Below the pieces are notes generated by a model that worked only from the letters and a program-made list of their open reading frames with translations, was not told the origin of the DNA and did no database searches. DNA of 64,000 nt from NCBI RefSeq assembly GCF_013778455.1, contig NZ_JACEHE010000017.1:157719-221718 (forward strand), given 5' to 3'. This DNA is from Streptomyces himalayensis subsp. himalayensis. Lineage in GTDB: Bacteria; Actinomycetota; Actinomycetes; Streptomycetales; Streptomycetaceae. Below, in pieces: positions 32,448-40,967 of the stretch (its first letter is position 1; every line of letters starts with the position of its first letter). Position numbers and translations under genes: made by a program.

Positions 32448-34459
32448 AGCGCACGCAGCCGGGGCGACGCAGCGAGCTGCTCGAGGGTGACAGGGCGGCC
32501 CTCGGCGTCCGCGATCGGCAGCCGCCAGTTCGGGTACTGGTCCCAGGTGCCCGGCAGGTTCTGCGGGCGCCGGTCGCCGACCGTGTCCGGCAGCCACAGG
32601 CCGATCATGCGGGCCGGGGTGCGCAGCAGGAAACGGTGGACGGCGCGGATCTGCTCCTCCTCGTCGACCGGGCCGTCGGGCAGCAGCCCGAGCCGCGCCA
32701 GCAGTGCGAGCCATTCGCCGACGTCGGTGGCGGCCTCGGCGCGCTCCTCGTCGACCGGGCGGGTCAACAGGCCCAGTTCGGCGCGGAGTCCGACGTGGTC
32801 GCCGGTGAGCCGGGACGCGGTCGACGGCAGGTCGTGGGTGGTGGCGGTGGCCAGGCAGTCGGCGCGCCACTCCTCCGGTGGCAGCGGCAGCCCCGTACCG
32901 TCCCAGTCCCGCTCGAACCAGAGCACCGAGGTGCCGAGGATGCCGCGGTCGTGCAAGGTCTCGCGCACGCCGGGCTCGACGGTGCCGAGGTCCTCTCCGA
33001 TGACGAGGGCGCCGGCGCGGTCCGCCTCCAGCGCCAGGACGGCGAGCATCGCCTCCGCGTCGTAGCGGACGTACGTCCCTTCCGTGGGGGGTTGCCCCTG
33101 AGGGATCCACCAGAGCCGGAAGAGGCCCATGACGTGGTCGACGCGAAGGGCGCCGGCATGCCGGAAGAGGGCGCGCAGCAGGTCGCGGTACGGGGCGTAG
33201 CCCGAGGCGGCGAGCCGGTCCGGGCGCCAGGGGGGCAGGCCCCAGTCCTGGCCGCGCGCGTTGAACGCGTCCGGGGGCGCGCCCACCGTCATGCCCGCCG
33301 CAAGGTGGTCCTGCAGCGCCCAGGCGTCCGCGCCGCCGGGGTGGACACCGACGGCGAGGTCGTGGACCAGCCCGATCGGCATGCCCGCGTCATGCGCCGT
33401 GCGCTGGGCGGTGGCGAGCTGGGCGTCGGTGAGCCAGGCCAGGAGGGTGTGGAAGTCGACGCGGTCCCGCTGCTCCTCGCGGGCGCGTGCGGTCTCCGCC
33501 GAGCGCGGGTCCTTCAGGCCCTCGGGCCAGGTGTGCCAGTCCGGGCCGTGCACCTCGGCCAGCGCGTACCAGGTGGCGTGGTCCTCCAGCGCCTGCCCTT
33601 CGGCGGCGAGGAAGTCCTGGTAGGCGGCCCGCCGGCCCGGGCCCAGCGGCACGTTCCGCACGAGCTCCAACGATTCCCGCTTGAGCGCCCACACTGCGTC
33701 GCGGTCGATGAGGGCGCCCTTGTCCAGGACCGATGCCCGCAGAGCGGCGGCCCGCCCCAGCACCCCTTGGGCCTTCTCACGGTCGGGTCCCGCGAGATAC
33801 GCGTACTCGGGGATGTCCTCGACGCGCAGATGGACCGGGTCCGGGAACCGCCGGGACGAGGGCCGGTACGGCGAGGGGTCGGTCGGGGCACCGGGTACGG
33901 CCGCGTGCAGCGGGTTGACCTGGACGAACCCCGCCCCGAGCGAGCGGCCCGCCCAGGCGGCGAGCTCGGTGAGGTCGCCGAGGTCGCCCATGCCCCACGA
34001 GCGCTCCGAGAGCAGCGAGTACAGCTGGACGAGCAGCCCGTACGTCCGGCCCGACGGACCCGGCACGTGATCCGGTGCGACGACCAGATGCGCCCGGGCG
34101 GTGCGGCCGTCGGGAGCGGTGGCGTGCAGCGCGTGGACACCGGGCGGCAGGCCCAGGGCGGATGCCCGGGTCTCGCCCTGCTCCGTCTCGATCCGCAGGC
34201 TCGTGCCCGGCGGCAGGTCCGCCACGGCGGCGGGCTCGCGTCCCGGCCGGGCCACCACCGTCGGCGGAAGCAGCCGCTCCCGTATCTCGGCCTCCCGGGC
34301 CTCGAGCGCGTGCCCGATGGCCTCGGGCGTGCTCGCGTCGACGCCCAGCGCCGCCAGCGTGGCGACGACCGCGGAGTCCGGCGCCTGGACCGTCCGGCCG
34401 GGCGACGGGGAGTACGAGGTGGCGACGCCGTGCAGCGCGGCGAGCCGGGCAAGGGGCAT
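32426..34459 (-). CDS. malQ: 4-alpha-glucanotransferase (amylomaltase, GH77)
   Basis: A 677-residue GH77 enzyme that transfers alpha-1,4-glucan chains during maltodextrin and glycogen metabolism. The catalytic motifs are present: LRVDHVMGLFRLWW with the nucleophile Asp, IGEDLGTVE with the acid/base Glu, and TTHDLPSTASRLTGD with the stabilising Asp. The N-terminal 140 residues form an extension typical of actinobacterial MalQ. The ATG at 34459 lies directly against the stop of the small upstream gene (TAG then ATG), so the two are probably co-transcribed. Confidence 0.93.
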   Translation of the reverse strand: MPLARLAALHGVATSYSPSPGRTVQAPDSAVVATLAALGVDASTPEAIGHALEAREAEIRERLLPPTVVARPGREPAAVADLPPGTSLRIETEQGETRASALGLPPGVHALHATAPDGRTARAHLVVAPDHVPGPSGRTYGLLVQLYSLLSERSWGMGDLGDLTELAAWAGRSLGAGFVQVNPLHAAVPGAPTDPSPYRPSSRRFPDPVHLRVEDIPEYAYLAGPDREKAQGVLGRAAALRASVLDKGALIDRDAVWALKRESLELVRNVPLGPGRRAAYQDFLAAEGQALEDHATWYALAEVHGPDWHTWPEGLKDPRSAETARAREEQRDRVDFHTLLAWLTDAQLATAQRTAHDAGMPIGLVHDLAVGVHPGGADAWALQDHLAAGMTVGAPPDAFNARGQDWGLPPWRPDRLAASGYAPYRDLLRALFRHAGALRVDHVMGLFRLWWIPQGQPPTEGTYVRYDAEAMLAVLALEADRAGALVIGEDLGTVEPGVRETLHDRGILGTSVLWFERDWDGTGLPLPPEEWRADCLATATTHDLPSTASRLTGDHVGLRAELGLLTRPVDEERAEAATDVGEWLALLARLGLLPDGPVDEEEQIRAVHRFLLRTPARMIGLWLPDTVGDRRPQNLPGTWDQYPNWRLPIADAEGRPVTLEQLAASPRLRALIDVLRA

Positions 34460-34726
34460 CTACGCTCCCATGGGGTCCTGGGACGCGGCCGCGCCGGTGG
34501 GGGTGGGTTCGCTGGTGAGCGGGGCGACGTCGGCGAGCGGCGGCTCGCTGGTCAGCGGGGCGGCAGCCGCGAGGGGCGGTTCGCTGGTGAGGGGCGCCTC
34601 CGCGCAGGCGCCTTCGGCGGTGAAGCACATGCATTCGTCCGGCGCGTTGGCCGGGGCGGGGATGACCTCTGACAGGTCCATGGGTTTGGAGAGGGCGGAG
34701 AGCAGAAGGTTCGCCGATGCGGCCAC
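34460..34726 (-). CDS. Small repeat-bearing protein upstream of malQ
   Basis: An 88-residue frame whose stop codon abuts the malQ ATG. The GTG at 34726 is chosen because AAGGAG lies 6 bases upstream; an ATG at 34765 has no spaced ribosome site. The N-terminal half (ASANLLLSALSKPMDLSEVI then DECMCFTAEGACAEA) has three clustered Cys, and the C-terminal half holds three imperfect repeats of APLTSEP. I do not recognise it. It could be a small regulatory or exported peptide, or a non-coding leader that happens to be open. Confidence 0.45.
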   Translation of the reverse strand: MAASANLLLSALSKPMDLSEVIPAPANAPDECMCFTAEGACAEAPLTSEPPLAAAAPLTSEPPLADVAPLTSEPTPTGAAASQDPMGA

Positions 34727-35103
34727 AAGGGCCTCCTTGTCGTGGGCCGGGCATCTCCCCGGCATGGCCGGGCGTGCATGGTCAGGCAGCCCATACCCCG
34801 TGGGCGCGACCGCAGACGTATTGGGTCGATCAACGTGGTCCTGGTCACATTCTGTTCCGCGGGCGGGAGTTGATCCAGTGGGCGCGGCGCCGAGGCCGCA
34901 ACTCCCTGGAGCAACTGCGCCACAGCGGCCACGCTCGTTGACACTCTGCGTGGGTGAATGGTGGGCTCTCTGTCACCGTTCGGGGCCTGTGACGACTCGG
35001 CCTGTGACGACTCGGCCTGTGACGACTCGGCCTGTGACGACTCGGCCTGTGACGACTCGATGAGCGGCAAGTGGAACGCAGTTGACCGACGAGGAGAAAG
35101 CCC
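34727..35103. other. Divergent intergenic region with 15-bp repeats
   Basis: This 377-base region separates the malQ unit (minus strand) from the GH84 gene (plus strand) and should contain both promoters. Its right half holds five tandem 15-bp repeats. An open frame reading the repeats as ACDDS pentapeptides crosses the GH84 start in another phase and is not credible. Confidence 0.5.
34984..35058. repeat. Five perfect 15-bp tandem repeats
   Basis: GGCCTGTGACGACTC is repeated five times without mismatch, ending 45 bases upstream of the GH84 start. It may be a leader-region microsatellite or a regulator-binding array. Confidence 0.95.
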
Positions 35104-38100
35104 GTGCAGCTCGGCCGCAGGGGACGCGGAAAGAGGGCGGCTGCCATCGCGTGCGCCGTCGTCGCTGGTGCGCTGGGGGCGGGCGCGCCGGGCGCTGCGG
35201 CGATTCCTCCGCCGCGGGGCGCTACGGCGGGTTCTTCGCTGCCGGATGCTGCGACGGTCCCGCAGCCTCGGGAGGCTGCGACGGTTTCCCCGCGGCCGGA
35301 TGTGCCGTCCGCGGCCTCGGCCGATGACCGCGGGCGGGAGACGGAGACGTCTCCTCCGCCGGAGACGTCTCCGGCGGAGAAGGCTCTTCCGGCGGAGAAG
35401 GCTCTCCCGTCTGTCCGGCCCCGCCCCCAGTCGATGCGCGCCGGCGGCGCGGCGGCCACAATCACCGACGACGTCACCCTGGCCGCGCCCAGCGGCACGG
35501 ATCCGTACGCGATGCGGGCTGTGCGCGCCCTGCTGCGCAAGGCGGGCGCCCGGCGCATCACGGAGGTTCGGGACGGTGCGGCGCTCCCCGCCGGGCGCGG
35601 GCTGGTGATCCGCGCGCGCGAGGAGGCGGCCCGCGCGAGCGCCGGGCCGGGCGCCGGCCGCCCGCGCGGGGGTAGCGGGGAAGTCGGGGGCTCCCTCCGG
35701 GCCCTCGGTGCCGCCGAGCGCGGCGATCTGCCGGCCGGTGGGTACCGGCTGGCCGTGGGACGCGTCGGCGGTCGTGACACAGTGGCGGTCTCGGGGGCCG
35801 GCGAGGACGGCCTGTTCCACGCGGTGCAGACGCTGCGCCAGCTGGTGACCGGGCGCCGCATCGCCGGTGTGGTCGTGCGCGACTGGCCCGGCACCGCCGT
35901 ACGGGGCATGACCGAGGGGTTCTACGGCACGCCCTGGACGACGCGGCAGCGGCTGGCCCAGCTGGACTTCATGGGGCGGACGAAGCAGAACCGGTATCTC
36001 TACGCACCCGGCGACGACCCGTACCGCCAGACGCGCTGGCGTGAGGCGTACCCGACCGCGCAGCGCGCCGGTTTCCGCGCGCTCGCCGAGCGGGCCCGCC
36101 GCAACCATGTGACGCTCGCCTGGGCCGTGGCGCCGGGCCAGGCGATGTGCCTGTCGTCGGACAGCGACCTGGGCGTCCTGATCCGCAAGCTGGACGCCAT
36201 GTGGGCGCTGGGGGTACGCGCCTTCCAGCTCCAGTTCCAGGACGTCAGCTACAGCGAGTGGCACTGCGAACAGGACACCGCCGCCTTCGGCTCCGGGCCC
36301 CGAGCGGCCGCGAAGGCGCACGCGCGCGTGACGAACGCGGTGGCCCGGCATCTCGCGAAGCGCCACCCGGGCTCCGCCCCGCTGTCGCTGATGCCGACCG
36401 AGTACTACCAGGACGGGCGGACCGCCTACCGCACGGCGCTGTCGGGCGCCCTCGACGAAGGTGTAGAGGTGGCCTGGACGGGCGTAGGCGTCGTACCCAG
36501 GACCATCACAGGTCCCGAACTCGCCTCGGCACAGCGGGCGTTCGGCTCCCGGCATCCGCTCGTCACGATGGACAACTACCCGGTCAACGACTACGCGCAG
36601 GACCGCATCTTCCTCGGCCCCTACACCGGTCGCGAACCGGCCGTGGCCACCGGCTCCGCGGCGCTTCTCGCCAACGCGATGGCGCAGCCCGCGGCCTCCC
36701 GCCTGCCGCTGTTCACGGTCGCCGACTACGCCTGGAACCCGCGGAACTATCGGCCGCAGGAGTCCTGGCCGGCCGCGATCGACGACCTCGCCGGCGGCGA
36801 CGAGAAGACCCGCGAGGCGGTACGCGCGCTGGCCGGGAACAACGCCTCATCCGTACTCGGCGCCGACGAGTCCGCGTATCTGAGGCCGCTCATCGAGGAG
36901 TTCTGGCAGGCCCGTACGGTGCAGGACGACGCGCGGAACGAGGCGGCGGCGCGGCGGCTGCGGGCGGCGTTCTCGGTGATGCGCCACACCCCAGGGCGCC
37001 TGTCCGGCACCGCGCTGGGCGGCGAAGTGCAGCCCTGGATCGAGCAGTTGGGGCGCTACGGAGCGGCTGGCGAGACGGCCGTCGACATACTGCTCGCGCA
37101 GGCGCGCGGCGACGGCGGTGCGGCCTGGCGGGGGGCGCGGGTACTCGCCCGGCTCGCCGGCGAGCGGGAGGCCGGCCTGCTGGGCGGCGGGGCGGCCGCG
37201 GACCGGGTGACGGTCGGCAGCGGCGTACTCGGCCCGTTCCTGAGGCACGCCGAGCAGGCGTACGCGAGGTGGTCCGGGGTCGCCCAGGAGCCGGCCGCGA
37301 CGGAGCAATCCGCGCAGGAGGATGCCGTGCGGGGCGGCACGATCCGTTTCGCGCGCGTGCGCCCGCTGGCCGCGGTGACCGCGATGACAGCCCCCGGCAC
37401 CCCCGGCACCGTGGAGGCGCACATCCCGGGCCAGGGCTGGCGCCGTCTCGGCGGGCTGGCGGCCGGCGGCTGGACGGAGCTTTCGGCGAGAGGGCTGCGC
37501 GCCGACGCGGTGCGGGTCACCGGCCCCGCAGAAGGGAGCGCCAGGTCCCTCAGGCGGGGGGTGAGCGTCGAGCATCTCGTCCCCTGGTTCGCCGACTCCC
37601 CCGCCGCCGAGGCGCAGCTCACCCACGAGACCGACGCGGTGGTCGGCGGCGCCACCCAGCGGCTGAGCCTGCGGCTGACGCCGCGGCGCCCCGCAGACGT
37701 CCGGGACAGGGTCACCGTGCGGGCGCCGCGCGGCGTCGTCGTGCGGGTTCCGCGGGAGACGACGCTGCCCCGCGGCACAGCGGTGACCGTGCCGCTGCAC
37801 GTCACCGTCCCGGAGGGGACACCGGCCGGGACGTACCCGATTCGCGTCACGTTCGGGGACACGACGCGCACCGTCGTCGTGCGTGCCTGCCCGCCCACCG
37901 GGGGCCCGGACCTCGCGCGGGGCGCCGCCGCCCGCTCGTCCGGCGACGAGACCGCGGACTTCCCGGCGTCGGCGGCGGTCGACGGCGACCCGGAAACCCG
38001 CTGGTCGTCGCCCGCCGACGACGGCGCATGGTGGCAGCTGGAGCTGCGCAGGCCGGCCCGCATCGGCGCGTTGGTCCTGCACTGGCAGAACGCCTACGCA

Positions 38101-38310
38101 TCGGCGTACCGCATCCAGGTCTCGTCGGACGGCAGGACGTGGCGGACCGCCGCGGCCGTGCGGGACAGCCAAGGCGGCCGCGAGACGATCCGCATGGACG
38201 CGCCGGGCACCCGCTTCGTCCGCGTACGGGGCGAAAAACGAGCCACGCGCTTCGGCTACTCACTGTGGTCGGTGGAGGCGTACGAAGTGGCGAACAAAGC
38301 AGCAAATTAG
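35104..38310 (+). CDS. Secreted GH84 beta-N-acetylglucosaminidase with CBM32
   Basis: A 1,068-residue secreted enzyme. It has a signal peptide (GRGKRAAAIACAVVAGALGA), a low-complexity linker with EKALPAEKALP repeats, a GH84 N-terminal domain, the GH84 barrel (RGMTEGFYGTPWTTRQRLAQ), a NEW3-like beta domain and a C-terminal F5/8-type CBM32 (residues roughly 935-1,060). GH84 enzymes release N-acetylglucosamine by substrate-assisted catalysis using an Asp-Asp pair. Here the pair reads Gln379-Asp380 (FQLQFQDVSYSEW), so the first Asp is replaced. The GTG at 35104 follows GAGGAG by seven bases. Confidence 0.88.
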   Translation: MQLGRRGRGKRAAAIACAVVAGALGAGAPGAAAIPPPRGATAGSSLPDAATVPQPREAATVSPRPDVPSAASADDRGRETETSPPPETSPAEKALPAEKALPSVRPRPQSMRAGGAAATITDDVTLAAPSGTDPYAMRAVRALLRKAGARRITEVRDGAALPAGRGLVIRAREEAARASAGPGAGRPRGGSGEVGGSLRALGAAERGDLPAGGYRLAVGRVGGRDTVAVSGAGEDGLFHAVQTLRQLVTGRRIAGVVVRDWPGTAVRGMTEGFYGTPWTTRQRLAQLDFMGRTKQNRYLYAPGDDPYRQTRWREAYPTAQRAGFRALAERARRNHVTLAWAVAPGQAMCLSSDSDLGVLIRKLDAMWALGVRAFQLQFQDVSYSEWHCEQDTAAFGSGPRAAAKAHARVTNAVARHLAKRHPGSAPLSLMPTEYYQDGRTAYRTALSGALDEGVEVAWTGVGVVPRTITGPELASAQRAFGSRHPLVTMDNYPVNDYAQDRIFLGPYTGREPAVATGSAALLANAMAQPAASRLPLFTVADYAWNPRNYRPQESWPAAIDDLAGGDEKTREAVRALAGNNASSVLGADESAYLRPLIEEFWQARTVQDDARNEAAARRLRAAFSVMRHTPGRLSGTALGGEVQPWIEQLGRYGAAGETAVDILLAQARGDGGAAWRGARVLARLAGEREAGLLGGGAAADRVTVGSGVLGPFLRHAEQAYARWSGVAQEPAATEQSAQEDAVRGGTIRFARVRPLAAVTAMTAPGTPGTVEAHIPGQGWRRLGGLAAGGWTELSARGLRADAVRVTGPAEGSARSLRRGVSVEHLVPWFADSPAAEAQLTHETDAVVGGATQRLSLRLTPRRPADVRDRVTVRAPRGVVVRVPRETTLPRGTAVTVPLHVTVPEGTPAGTYPIRVTFGDTTRTVVVRACPPTGGPDLARGAAARSSGDETADFPASAAVDGDPETRWSSPADDGAWWQLELRRPARIGALVLHWQNAYASAYRIQVSSDGRTWRTAAAVRDSQGGRETIRMDAPGTRFVRVRGEKRATRFGYSLWSVEAYEVANKAAN

Positions 38311-38574
38311 CCCCGGGACCTTAGCTCTCCGCTGCAGTCAGTGCGGCTTAACTGTCGCTCCGACACAGTTCACCTGAGAAACCGAAGAATGCCCGGAAAC
38401 GGGGGTCCGGGTGCGACTTCCCACAAAGGGCCAGAATCGCCGTAGGCCATAATAGACATTCGACGCAATCCAACAGGTCGATTGACGTGCACACGCCTAC
38501 CTCATACATTCTGAGCGTTCACTGGAAATCCACTCTCTGGAGAAGTTCCCACACCTTGCACCCTGGGGGGTCGC

Positions 38575-39006
38575 GTGCCCGCGAGAATGACCACGAAACA
38601 AAAAGTTGCCGTCGCTACCGGAATCATTTCGGCACTCATACTGGCAGGCGCACCAGCCGCATACGCCAACTGGACCGGCTCCATCAGCGGAGAAGGCGTT
38701 GGCTACGAGTCCCAACGCTGGGCCGACGAACAGTACTCACAGCTATGGCTCCAAGACTGTTCCGCTTCCAATGGAAGCTCCAGCACGAACATGAGGTACT
38801 ACCGGGACATATCCTTTGCCCCGGACCCATATTATGACGACAAAACGTTCACGGAATGCTTCAAGGGCAATAACTACTTGAGCATGGGCGAGTGGCACGA
38901 CCTCCCGTCAGGCGAATACTATTTCCAGATCATGGAAATCGGTGGCGGTTCATCAGGAACGCTCTCCGTCTACAAGACATCCGTAGACACCACCGCCGCA
39001 GACTAG
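38575..39006 (+). CDS. Small secreted protein of low-GC island, unknown function
   Basis: A 143-residue secreted protein: basic start, hydrophobic segment VAVATGIISALILAGAPAAYA and a signal-peptidase site after AYA. The mature part of about 110 residues is rich in Tyr, Trp, Ser and Gly with only two Cys (LQDCSA and TECFKG), which could form one disulphide. Codon usage is markedly richer in A and T than that of flanking genes. The first codon is GTG at 38575; ATG at 38587 is an alternative. No family recognised. It precedes an ABC-type operon and may be its cargo or partner. Confidence 0.65.
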   Translation: MPARMTTKQKVAVATGIISALILAGAPAAYANWTGSISGEGVGYESQRWADEQYSQLWLQDCSASNGSSSTNMRYYRDISFAPDPYYDDKTFTECFKGNNYLSMGEWHDLPSGEYYFQIMEIGGGSSGTLSVYKTSVDTTAAD

Positions 39007-39093
39007 TAGACGCAGGCGTACATATATCCGGGGCGGGCTCCGACGGCGTCCGCCCCCGGATTCTCCTGCCCCGTTGGCCTGAAAGATGCCTTG

Positions 39094-40380
39094 ATGAGAC
39101 TTCGCACCAGCCTGCGAGCCAGCTGCGCACTGTGGGCCCTGCCGTTTGCGATCGCGCTATCCCTCTTTTACTACTTTGCGGCCAACTCGACCGCACCCCC
39201 TAACGCCCTCCATTTTGCGCCAGCAATTACCAGCGCTCCGATCCTTCCTTTGTACGCTATTGCGTATGCCTTCGCAGGATCGCTGGCCACATGGGAGAGT
39301 GGTCGACTTCGCAGTGCCGGCATCTGGGCACTTTCCCCAGCGCGTTCGCGTTACCGGGTCGCCGCGCATGCCCTGCTCCCCGTGCTGGGTACTTCGTGGA
39401 TCGTGCTGATCCTGCCGACCACACTGGCGCTGGTGCAGTACACAACCTTTCCCACCCTGGACAGCCTGCGGCTGCTGGCGATGGCAATCCTTGTATGCGC
39501 CGGACATGCGGTGCTCGGTTTCGCGATCGGCATGCGCGTCTCGCACGTCATTGCTGCCCCCATCGTGGCCGCCACTATCTGGGTGATGGTGGCTTTCAGT
39601 TGGGCGGTTGATCCGCCTTGGCTGCGACATGTTTCTGGCCAGTACCCCACTGATCTGATGTTTGGCGAAGTACCCAGCCTTATCTCACTGACACCTCACA
39701 TCCTGCTGACTTGGGGCATTGCAGCAGGCGTTTCACTTCTGTGGCTACCACTGCGGTCGGGGCTTGCGCGCATCACACTCGGCTTTGCCATTGCTCTAGC
39801 AGGGCCAGTCGGCGCTTACGAGATCGCCCGGGACTGGAGTTACAACCCTCCGCTCACAGTCGGCCAGGCAGAGATGGCCTGTTTGGGCGAGTCGCCTAAG
39901 GTCTGCATGCCCGAAGCGACAGCCAGTCACCTGCCGAAAGTGCGGCGCGACGTCGTGTCGGTCCTGAACGGTCTCGAGGCGGCTGGGATAAATACCTCTC
40001 CGGTCGTCATCACCGACCGGGTGGTGGACGGACGATTCAGTCGGCCGTCGACCGCAAAATCCTGGCGGCTGCCGCTGACCGCCGCAGCAGAGCGGGGGAG
40101 CGTACGTTTCCAGACTCTGGGAGCCGCTGTGCGGTTCCCTTGCACCCGGCCAGACTTTGCTGCAGCCCGTCCAGCAATGCTCTGGGCGGCCGAGGTCACT
40201 CACCTGTCAGATTCGTATCGCAAATGGGTGTCTCAGCAGGGAGAGCCAGCAACCGACGACACCGCAGGTTCGTGGGCGGATACCCAGAAAGTGGTTGCCA
40301 AGACACGGCTCTTGCCAGTCGAACAGCAGGCACAGTGGTTCGCAAAGATAATCAACAATGCCTGTGACGAAAAGGCGTGA
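39094..40380 (+). CDS. Membrane protein, probable ABC transporter subunit
   Basis: A 428-residue protein with about six or seven hydrophobic segments in its first 250 residues and a C-terminal soluble domain of about 180 residues containing several Cys (MACLGES, KVCMPEA, RFPCTRP, NNACDEK). Its stop overlaps the region before the next membrane gene and an ABC ATPase follows, so it is probably a permease subunit of an exporter. Low-GC codon usage marks it as part of the island. The ATG at 39094 is preferred to the TTG three bases upstream. No sequence family recognised. Confidence 0.65.
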   Translation: MRLRTSLRASCALWALPFAIALSLFYYFAANSTAPPNALHFAPAITSAPILPLYAIAYAFAGSLATWESGRLRSAGIWALSPARSRYRVAAHALLPVLGTSWIVLILPTTLALVQYTTFPTLDSLRLLAMAILVCAGHAVLGFAIGMRVSHVIAAPIVAATIWVMVAFSWAVDPPWLRHVSGQYPTDLMFGEVPSLISLTPHILLTWGIAAGVSLLWLPLRSGLARITLGFAIALAGPVGAYEIARDWSYNPPLTVGQAEMACLGESPKVCMPEATASHLPKVRRDVVSVLNGLEAAGINTSPVVITDRVVDGRFSRPSTAKSWRLPLTAAAERGSVRFQTLGAAVRFPCTRPDFAAARPAMLWAAEVTHLSDSYRKWVSQQGEPATDDTAGSWADTQKVVAKTRLLPVEQQAQWFAKIINNACDEKA

Positions 40381-40382
40381 CA

Positions 40383-40967
40383 ATGTGGTGGTTCAAAGCA
40401 CGCCGTGTCCACACCGTCGTGGCCGCTTCCCTGGCAGCCGTCGCCGCACTTGCGCTGATATTCCAGGACGGTACGGTCAGGCTGCCTTCCCTGACTGTAG
40501 CCTCCGGAACCGTCGTGCTGGCACTGTTTATTCCCATTCCTCTGGTAGCTGGGCTCATGACCAGTCTGGAATCCCGCCTGCCCGGTCCGGAAGCCACTGG
40601 CACTCGTCATGTGCAGGCCATGGACGCTGCACTCGTCATCGCCGCTGTGGCGCTGACGACGCTCCTGTGTATCGGGCTCGGTGCTGCCCTCGGCTCCTCG
40701 TCGAGTTACACGGTGGGCCGCAATTCCATGTTCCTCACGGGGCTGATGCTCTGTGCGCGCCCACTGATGGGCCGCCCTGCGGTCATGATGCCGGTGGCCT
40801 GGCTGATCACCACCGTCCTGTGCGGCTTCCGTCCGGGAAACGACCCCCGCCCCTGGACCATCGTCCCCGAGCCGCCGCTCGCGCCCCACGCCGCCGTCGG
40901 CGCACTCCTGACGTTCCTCATCGGCATCGCCGTCCAGCTCCACACCTCCTCAAGGACCCTGAAATGA
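40383..40967 (+). CDS. Membrane protein, second ABC permease-like subunit
   Basis: A 194-residue integral membrane protein with about five hydrophobic segments and short loops. The ATG at 40383 follows AAAAGG by seven bases; a GTG at 40377 overlaps the previous stop. Its own stop overlaps the ATG of the ABC ATPase (ATGA), so it is translationally coupled to it and is probably part of the same complex. No family recognised. Confidence 0.65.
   Translation: MWWFKARRVHTVVAASLAAVAALALIFQDGTVRLPSLTVASGTVVLALFIPIPLVAGLMTSLESRLPGPEATGTRHVQAMDAALVIAAVALTTLLCIGLGAALGSSSSYTVGRNSMFLTGLMLCARPLMGRPAVMMPVAWLITTVLCGFRPGNDPRPWTIVPEPPLAPHAAVGALLTFLIGIAVQLHTSSRTLK

Noticed and set aside
34958..35608. Frame encoding ACDDS pentapeptide repeats before GH84
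   Set aside because: It overlaps the start of the GH84 gene in another phase, lacks a ribosome site and becomes Arg-rich noise after the repeats. The repeats are better read as non-coding DNA repeats.
38575..39006. Lactococcin-972-like bacteriocin
   Set aside because: The ABC neighbourhood is similar, but the mature sequence lacks the family's conserved Gly/Trp/His pattern and is longer. Left as unknown secreted protein.
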